From Rhodospirillaceae bacterium (GTDB lineage: Bacteria; Pseudomonadota; Alphaproteobacteria; DSM-16000; Inquilinaceae), in the NCBI GenBank assembly GCA_020638595.1, contig JACKIG010000013.1:62001-126000 (forward strand): a DNA stretch of 64,000 bases, given 5' to 3'. Made by a program: the position numbers and the translations under genes. Every line of letters starts with the position of its first letter. Positions within the stretch are counted from its first letter, which is position 1. The notes beneath the pieces were generated by a model that worked only from the letters and a program-made list of their open reading frames with translations, was not told where the DNA came from and made no database searches. Of this stretch, positions 27,509 to 35,587 are shown piece by piece.

Positions 27509-28630
27509 ATGTCCACGGCGTCGTTCGCCGCATCGGTCTTCGCCTGGGGCGTCGTCGGTGCCTATTTCTCGTTCGTCCTGGGCTGGCTGCAGTCCAAGGC
27601 CATTGAGCCGCACGAGGCGGCGAGGCGGCCGGTCGCGACCGAGGGCGCGGTCCCCGATCTCTGTCCCGCCACCTGCCGGTTCGCGTGGTCCCTGGCGGCC
27701 GACGCACGCGGCCTGGCGGCGGAGATGATCGACCTGGCGCAGCGCGGCTGGCTGGTCCTGCGCAACGGCGGCGGCACCATCGAGGTCGACCGCGGGCCCG
27801 ACGCACCCGCCGGCGGGTCGGCGGATGCCATGGACATCGCCGGGATCCACGGCCGGCTGGTCGCCGCCTTCGCCGGCCCCGGCGCGGCCGGCACGCAGGT
27901 GCCGGGCCGGTCGACCGCCCCCGCGCAGGGTCTCGTCCTGTGCGGCGCGTTGGCCGCGGCCGAACTGGGGCGGGCCGGGCGCTTGAATGCGAACCTGCCG
28001 CTGTGGCGCGGCGGCGCCTGCCTGTATCTGGGCTTCCTGGCGGTCGTCGCGGTTGCGTTCGGACCGGGCGGGGTCGGGCTGTGGACGGCGCTCGGCTGCG
28101 CCGGCGGCCTTGGGTCCGCCGTCCTGCTGCCGTCGGGCGACGAACCTGTGCTGCGCCCCTGGCGGGTCCTCGCGTCGACGCTGGGACCGCCCGCGGCTGC
28201 CGTGCTGCTGGCCATGGTGCTGGGCGCCTGGCTGTGGGCGCTGGGCGGGGTGCTGTTCATGGCGCTGGGCGTCTTCGTCTATTCCATGCGTCGCCGCCTG
28301 GTCGCGCCGCATCGCGATCTGGCGCCCGCGACCGAACGCGTCGCGCGGTTCCGGTACTGGCTGCGCCACGGGGGTGACGCCGCCGCAACGGGGACGGCCG
28401 GCGCTGCGTCCGGGGCCGATGCGTTCCACCGCCATCTCGGCCATGCCGTCGCGCTGGACTGCGTCGATGAGTGGGCGGAGCTTCATTTCGGTGAGGGCTG
28501 GCCGGATGCCGTATTGCCGCACGGCCTCTTCGCGGGGCCGCAGGCCGTCACCGTGGGCGAAGCGTGCCGGCAGATCGACGCGTTGGTCGAAGCGCTCGGG
28601 CGATGCGACGGCCGCATGGCGGAGGCTTGA
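27509..28630 (+). CDS. DUF2207-like membrane protein
   Basis: 373 residues from ATG 27509 with AGGAAGGG about 10 bases upstream. The first 27 residues are a hydrophobic segment (FAASVFAWGVVGAYFSFVLG). A soluble stretch with LAAEMIDLAQRGWLVLR resembles the region after the first helix of DUF2207 proteins. Two to four hydrophobic helices follow at about residues 170-270. The C-terminal HRHLGHAVALDCVDEWAELH matches the pattern of that family's end (YLPYAIAL-x-VE-x-WA). Function is unknown for the family. It could be co-transcribed with the upstream channel gene. Confidence 0.55.
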   Translation: MSTASFAASVFAWGVVGAYFSFVLGWLQSKAIEPHEAARRPVATEGAVPDLCPATCRFAWSLAADARGLAAEMIDLAQRGWLVLRNGGGTIEVDRGPDAPAGGSADAMDIAGIHGRLVAAFAGPGAAGTQVPGRSTAPAQGLVLCGALAAAELGRAGRLNANLPLWRGGACLYLGFLAVVAVAFGPGGVGLWTALGCAGGLGSAVLLPSGDEPVLRPWRVLASTLGPPAAAVLLAMVLGAWLWALGGVLFMALGVFVYSMRRRLVAPHRDLAPATERVARFRYWLRHGGDAAATGTAGAASGADAFHRHLGHAVALDCVDEWAELHFGEGWPDAVLPHGLFAGPQAVTVGEACRQIDALVEALGRCDGRMAEA

Positions 28631-28688
28631 CGGCGGTCAGGGGTGATTCCTGCCGGCACGGTCGACCGCGACCGGACGGGGTGCGTCG

Positions 28689-29768
28689 TCAGCCGCCGGC
28701 CAGCGCCTTCAGCCGCGCCGCTGCGTCGGCGGCCAGCTGTCGGGTCAGCTCTGCGGCCCCGGTCATGCGACCCAGGCCGGCGGCCTGTCCGGCCCAGAGG
28801 GAGGAAAAGCCGCTGTCGCCGGCGGCTTCGGCCTTGGCCTTCAACGGCGCCAGGGCAGCCCCGGCGGTCGGAAACGCCGGCGCCACGTCCGCCATGGGGC
28901 CAAGCTCGCGCATCAGCCGGTTGACGATCCCGCGCGCCGGCCGTCCGGAAAAAAGGTTGGTCATCGCCGTGGCGTCGTCGCGTGCGTCCGCCAGGGCCCG
29001 GCGGTGCAGCGCGGACACCGTCGCTTCCGGCGTGAACAGGTAGGCCGTGCCAACCTGCACCGCGGCCGCGCCAAGTGCCAAGGCCGCCGCGATGCCGCGG
29101 CCGTCGGCGATGCCGCCCGCTGCGATCACCGGCACCCGCACCGCATCGGCCACCTGCGGCACCAGCGCGAAGGTGCCCGGCTGTGCGGTGACATCGGTGG
29201 CCAGGAACATGGCCCGATGGCCCCCGGCCTCCGCCCCCTGGGCGATCACCGCGTCGCAGCCGTGGTCTTCCAGCCAGCGGGCTTCGGCCACCGTGGTTGC
29301 CGAGGCAAGGACGGTGCATCCGGCACGCTTGACCCGCCCCAGCAGGTCGGGTGCAGGCAGGCCGAAATGGAAGCTGACGACCGCGGGGCGCACATCCTCG
29401 ACGATGGCGCACAGGACATCGTCGAACGGGGCGCGTGCCGGTGCCGGTGCCGCGGCGCCGGGGTCCACGCCCAGCTCGCCATAATAGGGCGCCAGGGCGG
29501 CCTGCCATGCGGCGGTCCGTGCGGCATCCGGCGGCGCCGGCGTGTGGCAGAAGAAGTTCATGTTGACGGGTTTGGCCGTCTGCTGGCGGATGGTCCCCAT
29601 CTCCGCCCGGATGCGCTCACCGTCCAGCATGGCGCAGGGCAGGGCGCCCAGCCCGCCCGCCTGGCTGACCGCGATGGCCATGGCCGCTCCGTTCGCGCCG
29701 GCCATCGGCGCCTGAAGGATGGGAAGCTCGATCCCGAGAAGGTCGAGCACCCTGCGATCCGCCCACAT
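28689..29768 (-). CDS. Nitronate monooxygenase (class I, FMN-dependent)
   Basis: 359 residues from ATG 29768. The N-terminus ELPILQAPMAGANGAAMAIA, the NMNFFCHTPAPP segment, QGAEAGGHRAMF with the conserved active-site His, PVIAAGGIADGRGIAAALAL and AAAVQVGTAYLFTPE are the family signatures for a flavin-binding TIM barrel. It oxidises alkyl nitronates such as propionate-3-nitronate in the cytoplasm. It is divergently placed to the LuxR-type regulator, with about 290 bases between them. The upstream limit is set by loss of coding signal beyond the ATG. Confidence 0.92.
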   Translation of the reverse strand: MWADRRVLDLLGIELPILQAPMAGANGAAMAIAVSQAGGLGALPCAMLDGERIRAEMGTIRQQTAKPVNMNFFCHTPAPPDAARTAAWQAALAPYYGELGVDPGAAAPAPARAPFDDVLCAIVEDVRPAVVSFHFGLPAPDLLGRVKRAGCTVLASATTVAEARWLEDHGCDAVIAQGAEAGGHRAMFLATDVTAQPGTFALVPQVADAVRVPVIAAGGIADGRGIAAALALGAAAVQVGTAYLFTPEATVSALHRRALADARDDATAMTNLFSGRPARGIVNRLMRELGPMADVAPAFPTAGAALAPLKAKAEAAGDSGFSSLWAGQAAGLGRMTGAAELTRQLAADAAARLKALAGG

Positions 29769-30062
29769 CCGCCGTCCTCCCCGATGCCCGGCCGTCCTGC
29801 GTGACCTATCTCGACCGTTCGGGGCACCAAGGCAAGATGGCGGAGCCGGTCGTCGCCGGCGATGTCGCGCCCGCCCGGCGTGCCCGGGACCGCGATCGCC
29901 GGGGTGTCGTCGTGCCGGCGCATCGCCGAGGTTGAATGCGCCGGCATTCGGGTCGATCATCTGCCGGGCGGGTTCGGCCTCCGTGCCGAGCCGCGGCTGG
30001 CCCACGTCACGTGGGGCCTGCCGGCCGGTGCCGGTTCCCCTGATCCCAGAGCACACCCCCCC

Positions 30063-31214
30063 GTGAGGGAAGATACCGACCAGTCCCCCCTCAACCGTCT
30101 CGTTTCGGGGCTCTACGACGCCTTGCTGGACAATGCGGCCTGGCCGCGGACGCTGGCGTCGATGACCCGGGTGACGGAAAGCGCCGGCGTCTACTTCCAT
30201 GTGACCGACACGCAGCGGTCGCGGGTGCTGACGGTCCAGGCGCACGGCGTTGACGAGCAGGCGCAGCGCGAATACGAGCGCGACATGCTGCCGGTCTGCC
30301 CGCGGATGGCGCATTTCCGCAAGACGCGGGCACCCATCCTGTACGACGCCCTGCACACGTCGGACGACGGGATGCGGCACGATCCGTTCTATGCGTGGCT
30401 GGCGCAGTACGACCTGAAATACTATCTGGGCGCTCAGGTCTGCCTGCGCGACCACATCATGGCGTCCCTGTCGATCCAGCGTTCGCCGCGACAGGGGCAG
30501 GCGACGCCCGATCTGATTCGGCTGATCGAACAGCTTCATCCGCATCTCTGCCACGTCGTCCGCTCGCGCATCCTTCTCGACCAGGTCGATCTGCGGGCGC
30601 AGGCAGCGGAAGGCGCGCTGGACCTGCTGCGCGTCGGCACGGTGTTCGTCGACCGGCGGGCCAGGGTCCTGCATGCCAGCACGCCGGCGCGGGCGATGCT
30701 GGACGCGAAGGACGGCTTGACCGTCTTGGCCGGGCAACTGCACGCGACGCATGCCGAGGACGATCGCGCCCTGCTGGCCGCGATGGCCACCGCCGGAACC
30801 GCCGCGGCCGACGGCGGTGGTGCGGCGCTCGCGGTGCGCCGGCGCTCGCTGGGCCGGCCCTACCAGGTGATCGTCTGTCCGGTCCCCCCGGCGGTATCGA
30901 TCTTCGCGGTGCTGCGGCCCGCGGCCATCATCTTCATCACCGATCCCGACCGGCTGCCGCAGAATGCCGCGACCCTGCTGGCCCGCATGCACGGCCTGAC
31001 CCCTGCGGAAGGCGCCATGGCGGCCGACCTCGTCGCAGGCTATTCGCCGGCCGAGCATGCGGAACGACGGGGCGTGACCGGCGAGACCGCGCGCACGCGG
31101 CTGAAGCGCATTCAGGCCAAGACCGGCACGAACAGCCAGCTCGCGCTCATGCGGGTGCTGATGTCCGGTCTGGCAGGCGCTGCGGCCGCCGGGGCGATCG
31201 CCCCGCACCCATGA
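30063..31214 (+). CDS. LuxR-family helix-turn-helix transcriptional regulator
   Basis: About 383 residues from GTG 30063; the frame is open further upstream but that part looks non-coding, and no good ribosome binding site marks the start, so it is uncertain. A PAS/GAF-like sensor region (about 20-200, with SAGVYFHVTDTQRS) is followed by a C-terminal HTH: LTPAEGAMAADLVAGYSPAE, then GVTGETARTRLKRIQAKTGT and NSQLALMRVL, the usual LuxR wing. No acyl-homoserine-lactone residues are evident. Neighbouring nitronate monooxygenase and cspA do not reveal a target. Confidence 0.75.
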   Translation: MREDTDQSPLNRLVSGLYDALLDNAAWPRTLASMTRVTESAGVYFHVTDTQRSRVLTVQAHGVDEQAQREYERDMLPVCPRMAHFRKTRAPILYDALHTSDDGMRHDPFYAWLAQYDLKYYLGAQVCLRDHIMASLSIQRSPRQGQATPDLIRLIEQLHPHLCHVVRSRILLDQVDLRAQAAEGALDLLRVGTVFVDRRARVLHASTPARAMLDAKDGLTVLAGQLHATHAEDDRALLAAMATAGTAAADGGGAALAVRRRSLGRPYQVIVCPVPPAVSIFAVLRPAAIIFITDPDRLPQNAATLLARMHGLTPAEGAMAADLVAGYSPAEHAERRGVTGETARTRLKRIQAKTGTNSQLALMRVLMSGLAGAAAAGAIAPHP

Positions 31215-31320
31215 CCCCGCGGCGCGGCCACGCGTGGCGATGGCCCGCAGGGGGGCGGTGCGGCGGCACTGTGGCCCCCACGGTCGGCCCATGCCCCAGG
31301 ACGGGTGCCGCACACGAAAA

Positions 31321-31349
31321 GGCCCCGCGCCTGGATGGGGCGCGGGGCC
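31321..31349 (-). terminator. Rho-independent-type terminator for the cold-shock gene side
   Basis: GGCCCCGCGC at 31321-31330 pairs perfectly with GCGCGGGGCC at 31340-31349 around a 9-base loop. Read on the minus strand, the stem is followed at once by TTTTCG. It lies about 170 bases after the cspA stop and 107 bases after the LuxR-type gene's stop on the other strand. Confidence 0.65.
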
Positions 31350-31518
31350 GATCGGGCGATGTGCGCCCGGTTCCGTGTATCGCGCGGCAGCATCACCGCG
31401 ATCGATGTCGCCGGCCGGTCTTCCCGGGTCTGCCCCGGGGCCGGCTCTCAGCCGATGCTGCGCTGACGGTGGCCGTCAGGCTCAGGGGGATCCCCCCCTT
31501 GCCGGCCGGCCGCTGCCG
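31350..31518. other. Gap between terminator and cold-shock gene
   Basis: About 170 bases after the hairpin with no gene; probably the 3' untranslated region of cspA. The wider non-coding interval runs 31215-31518. Confidence 0.4.
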
Positions 31519-31731
31519 TCAGTCCAGATCCTTGAGATTGTCGGCCGACATCTTGCCGCTCTTGCGGTCGGAGACGAGGTCGTAGCTGACCTTCTGGCCT
31601 TCACGCAGGGTGCCGAGGCCGGCACGCTCCACGGCGCTGATGTGCACGAACGCATCGTTCCCGCCGTTGCTGGGAGCGATGAAGCCGAAACCCTTCTGGG
31701 TATTGAACCATTTCACGGTTCCCGTAGCCAT
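31519..31731 (-). CDS. cspA: Cold-shock domain protein (CspA family)
   Basis: 70 residues from ATG 31731 (MATGTVKWFNTQKGFGFIAP). KGFGFI (RNP1) and AFVHIS (RNP2), both needed for single-stranded nucleic-acid binding, are intact. AAGGGC about 7 bases upstream supports this start over an in-frame ATG seven codons earlier. The upstream gap (31732-31982) is long enough for the cold-responsive 5' leader common in this family. It acts as an RNA chaperone in the cytoplasm. CspA versus a constitutive paralogue cannot be told apart from sequence. Confidence 0.93.
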   Translation of the reverse strand: MATGTVKWFNTQKGFGFIAPSNGGNDAFVHISAVERAGLGTLREGQKVSYDLVSDRKSGKMSADNLKDLD

Positions 31732-31982
31732 GGGAAGCCCTTTCAGTATCATAGTTGGTGCGAGCCCGCGTTGCCGCAGGCCGTCGAAGTCGCGTTTTTC
31801 AGGTGAAGAGGGTCTGCCGGCCGAATGTCTTCAGCTCAAGCTCCAGTCATTCGACCGTCTATCGACCGCGCCTATATGCGCCTGCGGCCGCAGGATTACA
31901 ATGACCGATTGCGGCGGCCGGGGATCGGGGCGCCGCCCCCGCGGCGATCGATCGGGTGGATGCCTGCGGGCGGCATCGCGCG

Positions 31983-32417
31983 ATGACCGATCCTGCGGGG
32001 CCGACGGCGGAGATGATTGCCGCGGCGGCGCGCATCGCGCGCTTCATGCGGACGCGGGCGGATGCCGACCTTGCCGGCGCCTTCGCCGAGGATGCCGGCG
32101 GTGTCACCATCATCGAGAATTTCGCCCCGCATGTCTTTGCCGGGCCTGCGGCGGTGGCCGACTGGGCGTGCGGCTTCCGCGCGCATGCGCGCGACCTGCA
32201 CGACCTCGACTGGCGCTTCGGCGCGGCGCAGGACTTCCGCACGGACGGCACCCGGGCGTTCTTCACCCTGCCGACCGAGTGGACCGGCCGCGCCGGCGCC
32301 CGCCGCTTCGCCGAACAGGGCGGCTGGGCCTTTGTGCTGGTCCGCCAGGCGGACGGCTGGCGCGTCGCCGCCTATGCCTGGGCCGTCACGGCGTTCCGCT
32401 GGGTGGGGCCGGAATAG
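31983..32417 (+). CDS. SnoaL-like/NTF2-fold protein
   Basis: 144 residues from ATG 31983 (MTDPAGPTAEMIAAAARIAR). An N-terminal helix, the pattern DADLAGAFAEDAGGVTIIENF, and the alternating strands ending in WAFVLVRQADGWRVAAYAW are characteristic of the NTF2-like SnoaL/DUF4440 cone fold. This fold hosts small-molecule isomerases, hydrolases or binding proteins; no diagnostic catalytic residues pin down a reaction. An in-frame ATG nine codons upstream is less likely. It faces the convergent ohr gene, 35 bases away. Confidence 0.65.
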   Translation: MTDPAGPTAEMIAAAARIARFMRTRADADLAGAFAEDAGGVTIIENFAPHVFAGPAAVADWACGFRAHARDLHDLDWRFGAAQDFRTDGTRAFFTLPTEWTGRAGARRFAEQGGWAFVLVRQADGWRVAAYAWAVTAFRWVGPE

Positions 32418-32451
32418 GCGGCGACGCGGCGGCGGTGTCGGGCGGCGGCCG

Positions 32452-32877
32452 TCACACCACGCTCAGCCGGACGTCGACGTTGTTGCGGGTTGCGTTGGAA
32501 TACGGGCAGACCTGATGGGCCTTTTCGACCAGCGCCTCGGCCTCGTCGTGGGCGAGGCCCGGCAGGCTGACCTCCAGCGCGATGTCCAGGCCGAAGCCGC
32601 CGGCCTCGCGCGGCCCGATGCCGACGGTGGCGGTGACGCTGGTGTCGGGCGGGACCTTGGGGCCGCCCTGCGAGGCGACGAACTTCATCGCACCGAGGAA
32701 GCAGGCCGCATAGCCGGTGGCGAACAGCTGTTCCGGATTGACGCCGTCGCCGCCGGCGCCGCCCAGCTCCTTCGGCGTCACCATCTTCACGTCGACCGCG
32801 CCGTCGAGCGTGGCGGAATGGCCGTCCCGGCCGCCGGTGGCGCGGGCGGAGGTGCGATAGAGAACCTTTACGGACAT
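32452..32877 (-). CDS. ohr: Organic hydroperoxide resistance protein (Ohr, OsmC family)
   Basis: 141 residues, the standard Ohr length. Both catalytic cysteines are present: C59 in GYAACFLGAM and C124 in VCPYSNATRNN. Together they reduce fatty-acid and other organic hydroperoxides using lipoyl dithiols. It is divergent from the OhrR-like MarR regulator, and two copies of an ATCG-N4-CGAT palindrome lie in between, the normal arrangement for peroxide-sensing control. Identification is secure. Confidence 0.95.
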   Translation of the reverse strand: MSVKVLYRTSARATGGRDGHSATLDGAVDVKMVTPKELGGAGGDGVNPEQLFATGYAACFLGAMKFVASQGGPKVPPDTSVTATVGIGPREAGGFGLDIALEVSLPGLAHDEAEALVEKAHQVCPYSNATRNNVDVRLSVV

Positions 32878-32939
32878 GGCCCGTCTCCTTGTGGGTTGGT
32901 CGGATCGGCAAGCGGCCGCATAATCACGTGCGCGCTTAT

Positions 32940-33006
32940 ATCGTGTGCGATTGATATGGCGCTGGGATCAACGCTGTCAAGCGCTTGCGATCCCATCGTG
33001 CGCGAT
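32940..33006. promoter_or_regulatory. Probable OhrR operators (two ATCG-N4-CGAT palindromes)
   Basis: ATCGTGTGCGAT occurs at 32940-32951 and ATCGTGCGCGAT at 32995-33006, 55 bases apart, both in the ohr-ohrR divergent gap. The first is extended by outer ATATC/GATAT symmetry (32938-32957). A related half-site, AATCACGTGCGCG, lies at 32922-32934 next to the ohr start. Alphaproteobacterial OhrR binds AT-flanked palindromes in the same position, so these are the best candidates; binding is inferred. Confidence 0.65.
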
Positions 33007-33041
33007 TAAATTCAAGCTGCCCGACCGCCGCGAGGTACCCC

Positions 33042-33518
33042 ATGCCGGAACCGGACCCGATGCCCGACGATGCCCTGGGGCTCGGCGAATTCCTCTGCTT
33101 CGCTGTCTATGCCGCCGGCCACGCCTTCAACCGCGTGTACAAGCCGCTGCTGTCCCGGCTGGGCCTGACCTATCCGCAATACCTGGTGATGGTGGCGCTG
33201 TGGGAACAGGACGACCGGACGGTCGGCAGCCTCGGCGCCCGCCTGTCCCTGGACTCCAACACCCTGACCCCGCTCTTGAAGCGCCTGGAGGCCGCCGGCC
33301 TGCTCGCCCGCACCCGCGACCTCGCCGACGAACGCCAGGTCCGCGTCCGCCTGACCGCCCCCGGCCGCACGCTCCGCGCCGAAGCCAGCGACATCCCCCG
33401 CTGCGTGCTGCAAGCCACCGGCCTGACGCCCGAGGACGCGGGCCGTTTGCAGAGGGAGATCGCGGCGCTGAGGGAGGCGCTGGAGCGGCATGCACGGGCG
33501 AGGGAAGGCGAGGCGTAG
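33042..33518 (+). CDS. ohrR: MarR-family organic peroxide sensor (OhrR)
   Basis: 158 residues from ATG 33042, with GAGGT 6 bases upstream. The N-terminal helix contains LCFAVYAAGHAFNRVYKPLL; C19 sits in the position of the reactive OhrR sensing cysteine. The winged helix reads LTYPQYLVMVALWEQDDRTV, LSLDSNTLTPLLKRLEAAGL and DERQVRVRLTAPGR. It represses ohr and itself until Cys oxidation by organic peroxide. The first methionine could also be Met7 (MPDDALGL). Confidence 0.92.
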   Translation: MPEPDPMPDDALGLGEFLCFAVYAAGHAFNRVYKPLLSRLGLTYPQYLVMVALWEQDDRTVGSLGARLSLDSNTLTPLLKRLEAAGLLARTRDLADERQVRVRLTAPGRTLRAEASDIPRCVLQATGLTPEDAGRLQREIAALREALERHARAREGEA

Positions 33519-33837
33519 CCGGCTATCCTTCGCGCGCCTCTCGGCGGCGACAGACGGATCGGGGTTGTCGAAGCCAGCCTCAGCCGTGCCCTGGGTTCCC
33601 GGAAGATGGGGCGAAATGGTATCGTTGGTGGTCGTCAGGAGTGTGGCGGATGAGCGTGACGAAGACGATGGATGCCTCCCATATTCGGTTCACCTCGACG
33701 GTGTTTCCGACCGAGGCGGACATGAGGCTGTGGCGATGTCGGGTGCGGCTTTCTCGCACCGATGCGAACTCGCGTTTCGCCCCTTGGCCCGCTGCCTGTG
33801 CTAGGGTCTTAGGTCAGCACCAACGAGGACCATCGCC
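33519..33837 (+). pseudogene. Gap with possible antitoxin N-terminal remnant
   Basis: After ohrR there is no intact gene until 33838. From ATG 33650 about 28 codons (MSVTKTMDASHIRFTSTVFP...) look like the start of a ribbon-helix-helix-type antitoxin or regulator. The frame then turns into Arg/Ala-rich noise that reads into the next gene in another frame, so this is best seen as a decayed or truncated gene beside the toxin-antitoxin loci. Confidence 0.3.
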
Positions 33838-34101
33838 ATGGGCAGCACGACGGTGACGGTGCGCCTGCCGGACGCCACCCGCGAGCGCCTGGAAGCCCTG
33901 GCGCGGCAAACGCACCGCAGCACATCCGTCCTCGCCGGCGAAGCCATAGCCGACTACGTCGAGCGAGAGTTGGCGACCGTCGAGGGAATAGAGCAAGCGC
34001 TGGCGGACGACGATGCCGGCCGCGTCGTCCCGCACGAAGATGTCATGTCGGAGATCGACGCGCTGATCGACGCGGCCGAGCGTCGCCAGCAGGGCGGGTG
34101 A
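33838..34101 (+). CDS. Type II antitoxin, ribbon-helix-helix (CopG/RelB-like)
   Basis: 87 residues. TTVTVRLPDATRERLEALAR followed by HRSTSVLAGEAIADYVE is a standard ribbon-helix-helix DNA-binding domain. The C-terminal half is acidic and helical, suited to neutralising a RelE/ParE toxin. Its stop overlaps the GTG of the toxin gene (34098), so the pair is translationally coupled. It would autorepress the operon. The start is preceded by GAGG (CAACGAGGACC). Confidence 0.88.
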   Translation: MGSTTVTVRLPDATRERLEALARQTHRSTSVLAGEAIADYVERELATVEGIEQALADDDAGRVVPHEDVMSEIDALIDAAERRQQGG

Positions 34102-34394
34102 GACAGCTCGTCTGGGCGGCCTCGGCGCGCCGCGACTATCGTGAGGCGATCGCCGCCATCGCCGCCGACAATCCGCAGGCGGCGCGCTTGGTGCAGGACC
34201 GCATCAAGGCCGCCGCGACATTGCTCGTACAGCGCCCGATCGGACGTCCGGGCCGCGTAACAGGCACCTACGAGAAGCGCGTTCTCAACACGCCCTATAT
34301 CATCGCCTACCGCCTGCCGGCCCAAAGGCTGACGATCCTGCGCATCATTCATGCCCGCCGTGACTGGCGCGAAATGGACTGGCCGGACGCGTGA
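34098..34394 (+). CDS. RelE/ParE-family toxin
   Basis: 98 residues from GTG 34098. The sequence VWAASARRDYREAIAAIAAD, then YEKRVLNTPYIIAYRLPAQR and TILRIIHARRDW, is a textbook RelE/ParE fold with the C-terminal ILRIxHxRRDW strand. It acts on ribosome-bound mRNA (RelE) or gyrase (ParE). The sequence alone does not choose between these, though the R-x-x-W ending and size favour ParE-like members. It pairs with the upstream antitoxin and looks intact. Confidence 0.88.
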   Translation: MRQLVWAASARRDYREAIAAIAADNPQAARLVQDRIKAAATLLVQRPIGRPGRVTGTYEKRVLNTPYIIAYRLPAQRLTILRIIHARRDWREMDWPDA

Positions 34395-34475
34395 GGCCAG
34401 GATCCGCTTCCACGCCGCGCTGCTGACCGTCGGTGGCAATTTCTGCTACCATCGCTGCAGGGGGAGGATCAGTCC

Positions 34476-34763
34476 ATGTCCACCGTTGAGAAGCGCAGCG
34501 TCAGTCTGTCGTCGGAGCTTGCGGCCGCAGTCGACGACGCCGTGGCTTCGGGCGAATACGGCAGTGCCAGCGAGGTCATCTGCGACGCGCTCCGCCAATG
34601 GAAGGCCAGCCGCGACCTGCACGGCTACACGGTCGAAGAGCTGCGGCGCCTCTGGGACGAGGGGATCAACAGCGGGCCGAGCCAGCCCTTCACGGCGGAT
34701 ACCGTCAAGCAGATCAAGCAGTCGGCATTGCGGCGGCTGAAGGAGGAGCAGGAGCGCGCATGA
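34476..34763 (+). CDS. parD: Type II antitoxin, ParD family
   Basis: 95 residues. The pattern SVSLSSELAAAVDDAVASGE followed by YGSASEVICDALRQWK is the ParD ribbon-helix-helix. The C-terminus (PSQPFTADTVKQIKQSALRR) is the toxin-wrapping tail. Its stop overlaps the start of a ParE gene that is now frameshifted, so this antitoxin is orphaned unless it cross-neutralises another toxin. GGGAGGA lies about 8 bases before the ATG. Confidence 0.88.
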   Translation: MSTVEKRSVSLSSELAAAVDDAVASGEYGSASEVICDALRQWKASRDLHGYTVEELRRLWDEGINSGPSQPFTADTVKQIKQSALRRLKEEQERA

Positions 34764-35056
34764 CGGCGCTCCGCTACCTCCCGAGCTTTCATCGGGATGT
34801 GGAGGATATCTGGCTATACGTGGCACGCGAAACCAAGCCGCTGCAGACCGTCTGCTATGGTCGCTCTATGAGCGCTGCGAAATCCTTCGCGACCATCCCC
34901 GGGCGGGGCCCGCTCGGTCCGACCTGAGCGCAGGATACCGCCAGCTGACCGAAGGCAGCTACCTGATCCTTGTATCGAATGGTGGACGGCTCCGTCGAAC
35001 TCGTGCGGGCTATGTACTCCCGGCGAAGGATTACGCCGGACCTAGTCGCGGGCTGA
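34760..35056 (+). pseudogene. Frameshifted ParE toxin
   Basis: The first 26 codons (MTALRYLPSFHRDVEDIWLY...) match a ParE N-terminus. The reading frame then shifts around 34831-34840. In the next frame, a run reading ERCEILRDHPRAGPARSDLS, then AGYRQLTEGSYLI, follows. An extra G near 34970 shifts the frame again, after which YRMVDGSVELVRAMYSRR and a stop at 35056 complete the protein. At least two frameshifts mean no full toxin can be made. Allowing for them, all expected ParE parts are present in order, so the decay appears recent. Confidence 0.8.
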
Positions 35057-35135
35057 TCGCAACTGCATCGAGTTGGGATCTGACCGGTTTCCCAATGTCG
35101 AAGGGAGCTCCAAAAAGTGAAAGCGCACAATTAGA

Positions 35136-35501
35136 CTAGAAAATCGATTTTGCTGCCCCAATTAGTTTATCCAATGCGCCGGCCAATTTCGCCGATTTAT
35201 CAAAAAAATCGACCAAGTTTTCAATCCGTTCTTCCGCTTCATCAATTTCCTTATTTATTTCTGTAAGCTTGTCTGTAGATTCCGTGTAACCACTCGTACT
35301 GCGCGTAAATGCCTTTTTCTTCAGTGATCTATTTCTTTTTCGCACAGTAATTGCTTCTTGGCCAAATTTTTTCTGATCTGCGGGATTATATTCGCTGTCA
35401 TTCGACATCAATATAAGATCTGTGATGTACTCATCAAGTTGGAGGATTAGATCTTCTTTGTCATTGCGCGAATTCGGGTCGGGCATTTTGTCATCTCCCA
35501 T
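35136..35501 (-). CDS. Small charged, coiled-coil protein of unknown function
   Basis: 121 residues from ATG 35501; Met6 is an alternative start. No family is recognised. It has a helical, charged sequence with a coiled-coil-like stretch (about residues 75-105: STDKLTEINKEIDEAEERIE) and no signal peptide or membrane helix. Base composition is strongly AT-rich compared with the fix genes, as is that of its upstream partner lipoprotein, 86 bases away on the same strand. The two are probably one transcription unit acquired by transfer. Confidence 0.6.
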   Translation of the reverse strand: MGDDKMPDPNSRNDKEDLILQLDEYITDLILMSNDSEYNPADQKKFGQEAITVRKRNRSLKKKAFTRSTSGYTESTDKLTEINKEIDEAEERIENLVDFFDKSAKLAGALDKLIGAAKSIF

Positions 35502-35587
35502 TCGGTTTGGATTTCGTTCTTGCGGTTTGTGCTGCCCTAGTTCATAAACGTATCATAAATATTTCCATGTATTCATGCCACATTTTC

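Noticed and set aside
29769..31313. Extension of the nitronate monooxygenase frame upstream to 31313
   Set aside because: Residues before ATG 29768 are low-complexity and overlap the LuxR-type gene on the other strand; the enzyme family begins at the chosen start.
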